Assembly (NCBI GenBank): GCA_013396525.1
Contig: VWYX01000203.1
Span: 62,001 to 126,000 of the forward strand
Direction of reading: 5' to 3'
From: Chaetorhynchus papuensis
Lineage: Eukaryota > Chordata > Aves > Passeriformes > Rhipiduridae
Length of the DNA stretch: 64,000 nt
Below, piece by piece: positions 35,600 through 49,200 of this stretch. The position numbers and the translations under genes are program-made. Position 1 is the first letter of the stretch, and each line of letters starts with the position of its first letter. The notes beneath the pieces were generated by a model. It was given only the letters and a program-made list of their open reading frames with translations. It did no database searches and was not told where the DNA came from.

Positions 35600-35970
35600 T
35601 CCCTGGGGTTTTTTTGCTTTCCTCTGCCACACTGAGCACAACCTCTTGCCAGGGCTCATTCAGGCCATTTTGGCCAGGTGCCACCTGCTTTTGCTCCTTG
35701 AAGGTGTCCCTCATGACCCTCACCTGAGGAAAGGAGTTTTCTAGACTCCCAGGGTGGCCTGGGGGTTGCTTGTTGTCCTCCATAGCACTGAGCACAGCCC
35801 CTTGTCAGGGCTCCTCTGGGCCCCTGCGGCTCCGTTCTTGCCTGCTGCCCTCACACCTCCAAGGCACCAGTCGTGCCCTGGCTCTCTCTGGCTCTCTTGC
35901 CCATTGCAAGTTTGCAGTGGGGCTGAGCTCTGCTCTTCCCTTGGCTCCATTTCCCATGGGGTTCTTGCAT
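35600..35970. repeat. Imperfect tandem repeat, unit about 136-157 bp
   Basis: A block reading CCTGGGGTTTTTTTGC then CACTGAGCACAACCTCTTGC (from 35601) recurs as CCTGGGGGTTGCTTG then GCACTGAGCACAGCCCCTTG (from 35758). A weaker third version (GGGGCTGAGCTCTGCTCTTC then CCCTTGGCTCC) lies near 35920. Between them, CCAGGTGCCACCTGC and GACCCTCACC of the first unit pair loosely with CTGCCCTCACACC and GCCCTGGCTC of the second. The overlapping frames on both strands show no domain. The family is unknown to me. Confidence 0.6.
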
Positions 35971-36954
35971 CCATCCAGAGCTGCCTTTTTCAGTTCTCCT
36001 GCCTGCAACACAAGCACAGGACAGGCACAGTACTACACAAACACAGGGCATGCATCCCTGGCCAGGAAGCACAGCAACAAAGCAAGTCTTGGAAGGCAAA
36101 AATTGTGCTTGTCATTGATACGTGTCATAATTTGTAAAATACCTCATGGTACCACACATTCCTTTTTTGTGTGAGGTTAGTACAGATCCTCATTCTTCAT
36201 GTTCTCACCCTTCAGGAAACAGGACCTGCTGGGCCTGTATTTCTGCTGTGACATTCTGTAGCTCTGTCATTTGCCTTTTCCAGACTACAAAGAATGGGTT
36301 TAAAAGCTAAACTGAAGAACACATCAGCCTGCTCCTGGCTACACATGCCCGTTGTGGTAATGGTTGTGAGCATCAGTTCCAAAACAGATGGAGAAAAATA
36401 AAAATTAAAATAATATCCTGCTTCCAGTTATAACCTGTGTGTTTTGTGTCCCTGAATGTGTCTTTGAAGCTGAAAAGCCCCTGACATTTCTGGAAAATAA
36501 TAATCATTGTTACTTGACTCATGATGAGCACAGGAAATGGAACAGAGCAGTTATGCCACATTAAACCCAGAGCTCTGCATGACAAGGTTCGACCCAGGTC
36601 TGAGGGCTCCACCCCGGAGAGCAGCTCTGCAGTGCAGGTCCCAGACCCACCCAGGAGACAGGGACAGAGATGGGCACACCTGCGGCAGGGCTCAGGCAGG
36701 GACTGAAGGTCCCAGGCAGAGCTGGGACACATCCCCTGAGCCCTTGGCAGGAGATGGAGGGAGTGGGGAGAGGCCAGTCCCAGCCACCAAGGCCTGTGAG
36801 CACCCCCAGGACTCTGCCAGGACTTGTAAATTGGAATAATGTTTGTTAGCTACCAGTGAGTGGGGACGTCCCCAGACTCCAAGGACCCTTGGGTAGGCAA
36901 ATGAGAGGGGTCCTTCTGTGACATCCACTAGCTCCTTCACTACTATGAATGAAT
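35971..36954. other. Non-coding, GC-rich block at 36560-36830
   Basis: The first part is ordinary spacer. 36560-36830 is GC-rich, with several CCCAGR and CAGGGAC-like words and open frames on both strands, which is usual for GC-rich non-coding or repeat DNA. No protein family is recognisable and no CpG clustering like that at 59.7 kb is seen. Confidence 0.45.
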
Positions 36955-36981
36955 CCCATCAGGCCCAATAGACCTGATGGG
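36955..36981. repeat. 9-bp perfect inverted repeat, 9-nt loop
   Basis: CCCATCAGG (36955-36963), loop cccaataga, CCTGATGGG (36973-36981). It sits at the junction where the CR1 fragment begins. Confidence 0.9.
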
Positions 36982-37206
36982 ATAAGGAAATATTTCTTTA
37001 CCCAGAGTGGTCAAACCCTGGAAAACAGGCTTCCTGAAGAGGTCCTGCCATGTCTGTCAGTACTGAGGAGGCTGCTGAAGAGGCATTTGGACAATGCCCT
37101 TAATACCATGCTTTAACTCTTGATCAGCCTTGAATGGAACAGGCAGTTGGACTATCATTGGACAATCATTTTAGATCTACTCCAGATGAAATATTCTAGT
37201 TTAGTC
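36982..37206 (+). mobile_element. CR1-type LINE 3' end, short fragment
   Basis: Starts gataaggaaatatttcttta, equivalent to the CR1 segment coding for R.FFT.RV..WN.LP. It passes agcttcctgaagaggtcctg and tttggacaatgcccttaata types, and ends in a 3' UTR with catgctttaactcttgatca and a tail ...gatgaaatattctagtttag. The tail resembles a CR1 subfamily ending in ATTCT words rather than the ATTCTATG tail at 34722. It is short and diverged. Confidence 0.75.
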
Positions 37207-40200
37207 TAGTGTAAGAAGTCAACTGATACATCTGTCCCTTTACAATTTCACTGTCCACAAATGGAAAATCACTGTTTCTGCAGTTGGAACACTCAGAAGA
37301 GCAGGCATCCCAAGTGAAGTAAGAGGTGGTTAATAAAAAAATAGGAGCTAGAAAGAGGATGAAGAGAGAACAATGTGGTAGCAACTGCAGAAAAACTAGA
37401 GACAGGTGCCACTTCTGGGAAGAACAATGGGTGAAGACTTGGGAGAGAGTAGAAAAATAAAATTGTTTCTGCTATAGAGATCTCTCATGGAGGCCTGACA
37501 CTGAACTGTTACAAACCTGAGGAGTGAGAGGTGAGTGAATGACAGGGGTCCTACAGAGGAGAGCCTTTAGGAGTCTTTGTCCAAAGGAAGCTATTCCCAG
37601 TTTCAAAATCCCAAAACTGTTATCTGAAATGACAACTATTTTTAATTGATTATGACATGCTCAAAGCACATTAAATAGGATTTAATAGGATGCGAATCAT
37701 CAGGACAGCTGTTTTGGTGACACAAAATGCACAGAAACCATTTTGATCCTATTTCACACAATGTGTTCTGTGTCACTTACATGGCATGATCACAGCTACC
37801 CAGGCTGCTTTCTTGGGATATCTTTGAGGTTTAATTACCCTGTCAATTAGAGTTAGAGGTATTAATGTGGCAGTGAAACGATAAAGATTGCTCATGGGTT
37901 CTATTCTCTGCTTGTTTGTATTCATCAGTCTTGAAAGAGGAGGACTTTCCACATTGTCTTGACATGGATGCTAATAAGCCTATAATGAGAGATTCACTGC
38001 ATCAAATAAAATAGGTGCCAGCAGCCATGAAGAGAACAAGCTAAGATAATGGTACAATGCAGTCCAGTAATGAAGAGGTAGAGAGTGTAGTCTCCTGGAT
38101 AGGGCAGAACACTCTGTTATTATTCAAGGATGAAGATTTAGCCAGTGAATGGGTAAAAGCATTTAAGAAGGAAATTATGACAAAAACCAGCCACTTCTGA
38201 AAAAAACAGACCAGGATGAAAGTGCATTGTATCAACATAGGCTCTATGAAGCTATAGAAAGCATTTAAAACTGAATATTGAGTAAATTGAAGTAATTTTC
38301 AACAAAATCCTGAACTAGGGTGAATCAGAAAAGCATTCTTAAATTATATAAAGCTATGTTGACTTACATCTCCTGAGACCACAAAGAAACAGACTAAGTC
38401 CCATGTTCATGGGACATGTAATGCGCAAAGCATTTTGGATCAACGTTTTTAGTTTCAAATGATCTGGATTAAGTTGGACAGAGTGTAAAAATGAGAACTA
38501 TTATTAATATTGTATGCCACAGGCTATATCAGCATATCAAATGTAAATGGTTTTGTGCAGGCCAGTACTTGCTTAGTGCTTTCAGCATCTTTAGTGGAGC
38601 AAATGCCTATGGTGTCCCTGGATGCTTAAACTACATTGGTTTTCAAGGTAAAGTAGAACACGCATAAAGTCCATACACTTCTAGATTATTTATTTGTGTG
38701 ACTTGTATAAGTCATATCATGCTGTGATTTTAATGAGTTCTATCTTCACATGTTCCTGCTCCTGAAAGACCTTTATGGCCTTGCTCTGTAACTTATTCCC
38801 TCAAGCTCCTTTATACACAAAATAGAACTATTTCAGAAAAATGGGGTTCTAAGAACACAATAGATGTATTTGGGTGGAAACAAAAAAATATAAGCAGTTG
38901 ATGCTGCTAGCCACAGCAGTAGTAAAACTGGGAGAATCCAAAAATTCAGACTAGTTGTCTTTTTTTTTTTTTGCTTCCAGTTTATAGACTATGATTTTTA
39001 AGATACACTACTCTTATTTTCAATAAGGTTTTTGTGCCAATTTTAATGCACAATGCTTCAGTACTTGACATGAAAATACTAAAAGAAGAATGATAAGAAT
39101 TCACACCATGGAATTATCATTACATAAAATCATTAAGGTTTATAAGAATATAAAATACTTGTGATATAAGAATATAACGTGTTCATTCCCTTTCCAAACA
39201 TTCAGGATCTAAACTACCTCTCTTACAGGTAGTCTTACAGGAATTGCAATTTTTCCAATGGCCCTTAACATCAGTACAACTTCCCTCACAGATCAAGGGC
39301 AGCAGATCACTTTAAGATCTGTAGTAGTACAGTGTAGATTCCCTGAGCTAGCATTAACAGCCCTCTATGTTTATTTCAGGAAGATTTTACTGATTGTTAG
39401 AAATGCTTCTCTGGGCCATGGTAAAAGCATTATAAGCCTTCAAAGGGAAGATCATTTGGGACAATTTCAGACACTGACTGAATACATACTAAGCTAGTAT
39501 TTATTCCATATGCAACAACTTGAGACTAAGACCAGATTTTACACCCTTGCATTTAAAAATGTACAAAATTATTTACTTAAATTCCTTGTAGGTTGTTTCT
39601 TGGATGTCTTTTCCCCATTCCCCTTCCACTCCTCACATTGAAAATATCTAGTGTAACAGCTTCTCCAGGTTCTGGTGGAGAACTCTTTGTAGAGCTGAAA
39701 AGAGATGCCACAAGCTCCACCCTCTAGGAATTTCTGCAGATGGGATAAAGTGCTCTGCTCTCAGGTTTCACAGAGCCATCTCCTGTGCCACACGTTTCCA
39801 TAGAGAGGCTGCTATCTCACTCACTCGCAGGGCTGTTCCCTTAGCAGTACCACATGCTAAGGACTCAGAGCCTTGCCCTTGATCCACACCTGCCCTCCCT
39901 CAGCTCCTTCTTGTCCTGCTCACATGGCACAAACATTATGAAGCCTGGTTGAGCAAAAGAAAGGAGGGATTTACCTTGGTACCTTTTCAGTTCCTGCAGT
40001 GGATCACAGCAAATGACAGGCAACTTGTTTAGAATAACATTTGGAAAATTCAAGTCCCGTCATTAAAAGCATTGTACACTGTTCTTTTATTGATCTCCTG
40101 GGATATTATTTTCCTTTGTTCACGCATTGTAGAAGAAGTGATAAGCAGCTGAAAGGAATCTAGAAATTCAGAATCTACTAGGATTCATCACTACCAGCCT

Positions 40201-43200
40201 CTGATTCATCAGCATGCTAGCCTTTGGGCTACTGCATTTTTTTGCATCTAGCCAAATGAAATTATAAGTGATCAGTGTCATTAGTCTGTTTCACAATAAT
40301 GAATAAGAAAACATAGAGCCACGAGATGTTCTGATGGGAAACAGGTTGATGGGAGCTGGGAGACTGTGATGGGGGACTTTTGCTTCCAGCCAATCTCACC
40401 TTGTCAGAGGATAAGATCTTTCCCCTTTGAGACAGCACTTCATGAAGGAGCTGCATGACAGGGTGACATAAAAGGCCTTTATGCTATCAATCCCATTTGT
40501 TTAAGGGTATAGCTCTTTTTACCCAGCAGAGTCACTCTTTCAATTACTTTTCCAAGGTATTTCACTTTGTGCAGGAAATTGTGTCTCCTTACCTTTATTC
40601 AGTAGACCTCTCCACTCCTTAAAGCACCTCCTTTCTGGGATGGACAATTCTTTGCTATCACACATTCTGCTCCAAGTTGGGATCTTTGTTTACCATAATG
40701 GAAAAGATATAGTAGTAGGAAGAAAAAGAAGTCATGGTTCTCTCCTTTTATTTTGCTAAAATGGAAAACATCTATTAGCGCCATCCTTGCTCTTGAGGAA
40801 AGAGAAAGCATGGGCCACAACTCTGATGGGGAGCACAGAAAGGGGCTTGGATGCCAAAGTAAGTGTAGAGCATGTCCATATTTTGAACCTAGATACTTCC
40901 CTGGCACTGGAATATCACTCTCGTGTAATCACCTATCTATTCCCAAGGTCTCACCCATCCACCTGCATGCCCCTTTATTTCTGTTCTGCCCCAATCCAAT
41001 AAGCACCTATTATCAAGACATCGAAGAAAACAATAGCAACTGAATAATGCTGGCATTTGATGCTACAGAACTAAAATTAAATATCTGAAGCAGGATAAAG
41101 CTACAAGATAAATGTCTTCAAAGTAAGAAAAAAAGAATGTTATGGCTTTAACCTGTTTACATGAAAGCATTTTCTCTGGTGGGATAATCAAAGTTTCAAA
41201 GATCTTGTCCTATATAATATCAAATCCTATTACTATTCAGCAGGGGAGAAGCTATTCCCTTAAAATCAAGGTACTTTTTAAGAGCTTCCAGCATGAAAAA
41301 GCTTGTATTGTGTGCACAAGCACACACAGAAAGCATCGCAAAGGGAAATGTTAGCCTCAAATTAATTTCTATCAGATTTGATTGAAAAACTCACACATAT
41401 CTGTCCATTGGAGATTTGCGACCTGACTCTGCCTGACTGGGATTTGGTAATCAAATAGAGACTCCTACAATATGTGTATCAGTTTTGCTGTAGTCAAGAA
41501 ATATAGCTGTAAAATGTGCATCATATCAGCAAAATTAGACCAAGCTGCTTTTTTGTAAGCAGCTTCATTTGTTCATTAACTAAATAAGTGCCCATAATTA
41601 GAAAAAAAAAGCAAAATAAAAATAAAAATAACTTTTAAGTATTATGCTAATAATATTGTACCATGTCTGAACCAATTTGTATACTTGAATAGATTTTTCC
41701 TACAAAGTCAAGATTTCTTGTGCACTTGTTGCTGGCCACTATTACAGCTACTCTGAACATAGGCAAGACCTCAAACCTTTCTCATGTGGCAAGATCTGAA
41801 AAACTGTGCATTAATCCTTCATTCAATTTCTCAAAGAACTGCTCAACTTTCTTTTATTTTCTCTCAAATTCGTACTTCCAGAACTCTAACATCTAAAAAA
41901 AGAAATAGTAAAAAAAGTAAAATAAATCCCTTGAGAAAATGTTCCATTTTTCAACCACATCTAATAAAAATGAGGCACCCAAATGTAAAGGCAGCAGCTA
42001 CAGATATGTAGCTGCACTGCCACATAGCTGACATTACCCTCGATTCAGCCAGACCCCTAGTTGTGCTGGAAGCCTCATGCAGAACTGCAGAAGCATAGCA
42101 CTTTTGACACAATAAACCCATGCAGAATCTATGTCTGCTGTCAGTCACTGAAAACAGGAATCTCAAATTTTAAGATCATTTTATATCAGCACTGCATACC
42201 ATTTTGAACTTTGACCTCATTATATCACTGACATCATTATCAGACTCAAATTCTGAGACAGAACTTCATATCCAGATTGATCACAACTAAACAGTGGAAT
42301 AAGAAAAGACGTTAATCCAAATTAAACTGAGGCAGCTGTGAGAATATCCTATTTGTTGGATCTACTGAAATTTTATTTAGATTACAACATATTTCATTTA
42401 AAGTTTCTTTAAAGGCTCTTTAAATTAAAGTTTCAGAAGAAAGGCAAGTGGGGAATAGGAAACTGAGGGGACGGAGAAGAAAAAATGAAATATAAACTTT
42501 GGCAGAATGGCATGTAAAAAGCAAGAAAGAAAGAAAATAGGAGATGGCCAGCTGATCAGTTGAAGAAATGGGAGTTGAACAGGAAGAAAAGGGACAACAG
42601 CCATCATTGGCAATAGAAGACGAAAACTTGGAGACTGAGAGATAATGTCCAGTTTTCAGAGCTAACAGATGATCATCTCAAGAAAATTCCTTGGTTTCTT
42701 TCAGAACTTCTGTGTTGAGAGTAATGAGTCTCCTAGATCTCATGTCTGTGTAGGTCCAGCTTGGACAAGAGGACAAGCAAGGAACACAAAGGCCTTACTC
42801 TTGAAAACTGAATGGCAGATTCTCAGGACAGGAATGGAGCTAATTTCCCTTATATTATTTCCTCAAAATAACAATCCAAGCTTTAGGGGCCTGATGAGGA
42901 GAAAACAAAGTCATTTACACTCTGGAGACCCTGACTAGTATAACAATAACATCACCTCCCTGCTATCTCTGCCTCCATAATGTTGATCTCCCTTAAAATG
43001 TCGTGTTCAAAACTAGCAGAATTAACTGCTCCTTTCCCCTATATTTATATTTTTTTTCCAGTCTAAAAAAAGAGATGAATGAGGGGAAGAACACCATCAT
43101 AAGTTCATTTGTAAGCTGAAAGAAAACAGAGGAAAAAATTGGAAGAATGGTGGCACCAGCACTGCAGTCAAGCATTCAAGTCTCTAAATGCCTGGGACTT

Positions 43201-46200
43201 GCTGAAAACTTTTGGTTTCATCCCTTATTGCTTCAGTTCACGTGTATTTTTTGAGGCATTTTGATTTCTGTAACATTTTCTATTGTACCTTCCTCTTTTA
43301 TCTTCTTTATCTACCAACCAGATAACACTGTATTTTTAACAGGCATCTCCATTAGGGTATCGACTAAGTGGCTCCCAAGTCCTCTGTCACAAGTCACTGA
43401 GACAAGGAGATAGGTAAAGTAGTTATTGATGTTTTCTACTGCCTTGGTAGCTGACACTATTTCCAACTATTTTTGGAGGATGAGGAAAAGAGGGAGTATA
43501 AAAATAACAGAATAGGGTCGCTTCAGAATCTATGTGCAGGCAACTGCAGCCGTTTTCCAGTCCCCCAAAAAATACTGTGCTGAACAAATACAGTTTTCCG
43601 GCTATCAGAACTTTACAACTCATCGCATTCTTTACAAGGGATTGAAGTTGCAACATCTGTGCTTTTGGGGTGATTGATTTTTGAGGAATTAGGCTGGATA
43701 CAACTGACTACCAATAAACATTAATGCTTTCATGAAGTAAGGGAGTCTTAAGGATCAGATTCCAGAGGTATGAGTTAAAGCAGAAGGTATAAGTTAGGCC
43801 TGTCAAAACAGAAGGGAAGACCAAAACCATGGATAATGGGGACAACTTGAACAGAGAGTGGTAGTAATCTTGTTGCTTACAAAATGAGTTGAAGAAAAGC
43901 AATTGGTATGATCCAATAGCATAGTACAAACACTAAGTGCTACTTTAAAAAAGAACATGTAATTAAATTACGGAAGTTGCTACCACAGGATTTTATGAAA
44001 GCCAAAGGTATAAGCTAATGCGTATGCAACACAGTGGTCCTGGTTGCAAAGCCTAACCAAATTCTTCATTGTAGGAAGTCAAGAGCATCACTTTACCTTA
44101 TTTCATTTTACTTCGCTAAACACCCAGGAGCAACCACTTCTGAAAGCACCTGTGATGTGAACTAATACAGTATTTATTATATTCTTCAGGAAGGCAGAAT
44201 GGCCTATAGACAAATGTAACTGTGAAGTATTGCAGTCATTGGTTTCCCTTCATAATTTCAGTTCCATGATACTTTATTCCATGGAAAAACTAAAATTTCA
44301 CCTAAAAACTTGAACTTCAAATACTGGTATGTGAAGAGAAAGCTAGAAAGGATGACCTTACTGTTCTGTATGGCCTGAAAAAATGAGAGAGAGTAATTAT
44401 ACAGACATATAATTTCTTTAATTTAAGCCAGTCTTATAGTCCTGGCTCATGATTTTGAACACTGTTAGGTGTTTCAGTTTTGTTCGTGCTTCAGACTTAC
44501 CAGTACAATAAATACATTGCTAAGCAGAACATCAAAAAAAAAAAAAATAAAACATATTTCTAGCAACTAGTTATAGAAAATATTTCACCTTTTCTTTCAT
44601 ATCTTCAAGTAAGTGCAGTTGAATTTACTGAATGCTTGAAAGTTCTATGAAAGTCTGGTCTAGGATCTCTTCACTAAGAGCCTTGTGTATAACCATCCTT
44701 GTGCAACTGTGTACCTTGAAGACCAACAATCTTATAGCAGGCCAAGAAAAACACAGATATTCACGGTTAGAACAGAAGCACAGAACTGTTCATTTAGAAC
44801 TTGTAATGGTCTGGTGGACTCACACATAGGCCGAGGAGCAGGGAGAGGAATCTCTTTCCTTAACAGGTTCTGTAACCTGTGTTGACAGCACTGCTAATAT
44901 TAGTCCTCTGAAAGAGTGGTTATTAATGACAGATTTTCAAACACTTCAGCTTCTCCTGGAGCAGAAATGAACTGCTCTGACTCAGAAAAATTGTTGACTA
45001 GGGTAAGCTGCACGGTTTTTGTTTGCATTATTTAATGCTTTGGAAGACAAAGAAGACAGCATTGGCATCACTTAAGCAACAACAAGCTGTGACCCACATT
45101 CAAACAATTTTATGGGCAATTAAAAAAAAATCCCAACTTTTGATATTGTAGTAAATAAAGGAGACTACATGGATGACCTTGTCTAACTTATCTGTTCCAG
45201 TACTGTCGGCACAGAAGGGTTAAAAGAAATTGCATCTACGCAGTCCAAGATACCTGGACTGAAAGGTGGTATTTGTGATCACAGTCAGTGTTGAACCAGT
45301 TAAAAGCTTTGAATCCAATCATGTCAGTTGTTTGGAGACGATTTTGCTAATACAAAAGCACAGCAGAACAAGGACAGTAAGATGTCTTTTGAATTCATAT
45401 TGCTTTCTTGTCTGCAGTATTTAAGCATCAGCAAAAAGTCAGCTAAAGTAGCAATACAAAAGCCAAAAGCAGTAATGAAATTAAAATCACAAAAGTCTTA
45501 AAGTGAAAACATTAGAAGTTTTGTTTTCTAATTCTTACTAGCATTAGTGAAATATATTCATTTTCAACTGCAAGATTTTAACTTTACTGAGTGTAAAATC
45601 TATTTTAATGCATTATTTGCTGTACTTTTTTACTTTTAAGGGAATTTTTTTTCAATCTATAAGTGACAAGCTTCTATGTTTGCAAGATAAAGTAATTATT
45701 TTTATCAAGAAAAAGATAAATGGCAGAAGGAAAATTTAAATACCCACTTTTTCCAGGCTGAACAACTATCTCATATAATTGCTTCTTATCTCTGTAACAG
45801 TTTAACAGCAACTTTCAGACATATTTTAGTTTTTTACACATTCTAGAATCAGGTTAGAAGTCACAGAAAACACCATTATCAACACTGCTCCAGTTCTGCA
45901 ATTAGTACTGAGTATTCCAAGGTGAAAAAATGATTATAAAATGGATGCCTGAAGTCAAATTGCCAATGGTTCAATATTTCCTACTGCCACTTCAGAAAAT
46001 TAATCATGATCTTTTCTGTCCTGTGAACAATAACCATGTTTTAGTTCTAAAAATGTCTTCGTTTCAGTGGCTACCAAAGTTGCTTCCATAATATAATAGT
46101 GAATTTGATTTAATCACTTCTCATTTTCAAAATCAGAAATTTGGCTTTACTCTTTTTTTTCACTCGTATGTGGTCTTCTTGTTCCTATGTTTCATGAAGC

Positions 46201-49200
46201 TTGCTGAGAAATTCTTGCAAGGAAAGAATATGGATCTTCTGCTCTTCTGAAAAGAAGAGAAACCATTTCTCTAGTTTATGGGAACAGTATTTCCCCACAG
46301 TCCTTCTGCTTCCTGAGCAATGTGGTATGGGCTTACGCTTCAGCAAAGCATACTTTATTCAACATATGATGCCATCATCTCACCTGCTGACAAAAGCCAA
46401 CAGAGCTGGCTTGATGTAGAGCACAACAGATGGAGCACAGACTGCTGCCTATAGTTGCCAGGACTATGGTCTGGTTTTGTTGTGACTGAACAGCAAAATA
46501 GAGTCCTCAGTTTAGGAATCTATCTATAAATTGCTGAGATCTATGGGTAAAGAGTTCTGTAGAAATGCCTCCAGATTAATAATAGTGTTATTTTAATTCA
46601 ATTGCCATTAGCTACCATCTGTTTACATAATTCACCTGCACTGCAATGCTAGTCTAGTGAGACTCTCTGCTACTCAGTGTTGCTGCAGAGCTATTCCTTC
46701 TGTCCAATCTAAAATATCAAAAGACCAAAGCGACAAGGCACCAGAAAAAATTTTATTATAAATTAACTAATGAGGCAGACATTTCAAAAGTGTATTTCTG
46801 TAAACTGTAATACTACTTCTATGCATGACAGCTTAAATTACATTTTGTAATCATGGAGAAAGAATGTCATTTTAAAATTTAATTCTCAAGATGTACCTAA
46901 TCCCATTGCATTTGGAATTTTTGAGTGGAAGAAAAGGAGAAGGGAGACACGCAAATGAAGAAAATTAATTACAATTTAACTGTTTTCAGAGTTTGTTTTA
47001 CTTAGGTTAAAAACCTAATCAGGTAAAACATCAGTCAGAGTGAAACTAGATAGGAATTTTTTATATTGACTTCAATGGACTTTAAATCAGATCCAAAGAA
47101 AAGACCCATCTTGCCAGTCCTACTTGACTAACAAGTAGAAAAAATAATACTACAGCATGATACAGAAACAGAGTAGAAATTCTGGTCCTTGATCAACAAA
47201 AGCACAAACCCTCCCAGACTTTTGCATCTGACTTTCTCTGTGCTTCAGGATAGACATCTGGTGCATTTCACTCTGGAGCCTAGTCCTTCCTGCACTTATC
47301 AGACCTTAGTTAGAAGTGGGTGGAGGGAAGGGGTCCAAAGTGTCAGAAGTTCAGGTGAGAAAGAGGCAGACTGAGGGCTCCAGACAGCCAGTACATTCTG
47401 CCTTCAGCTCCAAGCAAGGCAAAGAGAAACACATCTGGAAGCTCTACTAACCTGTGGATTTGTCTATATATTCTTAGGATGTTTAAACCAGAACATAAAT
47501 ACTGAAGAGTATCTGGTTATAGCAGGAAGATTTTCTTGGGCTAGAAAGCCTCCCCATCCCCTCTCCTCAACCTCCTTCGCATACACAATTTTCTTCTGGT
47601 GATAACAGGATATATCAGTATAGAGCTTTTTAGAATAGCTACTCTGTAACACCTATTTCAGAAAATACCTAAATTTAGAAAAACCATAAGGATGTCTCCC
47701 TGTGAAGCCTGACTCTGTGAGGTGGCAATGTTCCTTAACTGCTCAGCAAGTCAAAAGGAGGCTCTTCATACGCGTCTGCATTGCTCAGTCTCTGGTTAAT
47801 GTACAACCAATACCCAGAAACCACCTATAATTCCTGAGAAGCTGAAAGAACAGAAGCTTCCTGTGGTCCTGTATTAACGCTTCAGAGGAAAAAGCTGCAG
47901 GTGGATGTTCACTCATTGCAGATTCTCATTCTTCAGCATGTGCCTGTATCAGTTATCCTAAATACCTCTGTTATCTGGAGATTTCCTGCTATTAAACTTG
48001 ACCTTGGAAGGTACTTTGCACATTGTTTTGTTTGGAAGAAAGGTCTTAGAAGAAAACAGATGCTAATCTCAGTAAGCTTGTATCTTAGGTACTCATTCAC
48101 TAGTAGACATGATTTTGTGCTTTTAATAAAACTTTCAAAAGATCATACTGGTGTTTATTATGCATTGTTGTGATCAGTTTGATACTAGAAATAGCAGCAG
48201 AAGGATGCAGCAGAAAAACAGGAAAAAAAGCAATCTTTAAGTTATCTGGTAATCATCATGACTATAGCTATAATGGAACCAGTGCCCACCTGACTAAAAT
48301 AACCGTGTGTATTCAGCAGATGCAGTACAAGTGGAAGAGTGTGTAACAGATAATTAAAAGCCAGGGCTTGCTGGGGTAGTGCTGCACAGTGCCCTGGGAG
48401 CCTTAAAACTTCCTAATGCTAAGGGCCTTCCACCACATTACCCAACCCATGTTTATTACAAAATCAGAAACCTAATTTTTGAGCCATTAACCATGATGTG
48501 CATAGTATGTGTTGTCATTATTGCAGAGAAGTGAATCTGGTATGTGATACGCAAAGTATGGTAAGAAGGATACTGAAATTAACATTGTTTTGTAAATTTT
48601 AGGAGGACAAGGTTCACTAAGATACCTGTTGACATCACATGAAATGTTTTGTCATCCCTTTACCTGCCTGGAAGAACCTATTCCACTAGAGATTTAATGA
48701 TATATTTAGGAAACAAGATCTGTCCTTATCAGTTTTCTTCTGTTCAATCCAGTGAAGTGTTCAACACACCATGAACAAAAATGATACTGTACATTTAGAT
48801 AACAAAATTCTTCTGCCCCTGACATTAAAACTAGAGATGCTCTTTTTCCCAGATTACTTATTCAAGCTCCAAAAAATTAAGTAACTTTAAGGACCTGTAG
48901 TATGAAAAATTAATCCACTGAACATTTTATTCTCTTTTGTCCTGATGCAACATAGGTTGAAATTGATGGAAATGTTTCTAGTACTTTTAACACCATTGGA
49001 TAATGTCCTCAAACACAGGAAAAAGTGACCAAATCTTAAATAAGAATAATTTTGAAACAAGAATTTGAAGTAGACATGGTTAGTCCTTAGTCTGAACAGC
49101 CTCGACTTGTACAGGAGTTTAGGTACAAAGTTGGAATGTCAAATTCTTCCCTGCAGTGCCAGCAACTTCCCCCATCAACTCAGATCTCACAAAAAACAAT

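Noticed and set aside
35754..36174. Frames of 127 and 134 codons on the + strand
   Set aside because: They overlap each other and three minus-strand frames in GC-rich, tandem-repeat DNA; no motif or splice structure supports them.
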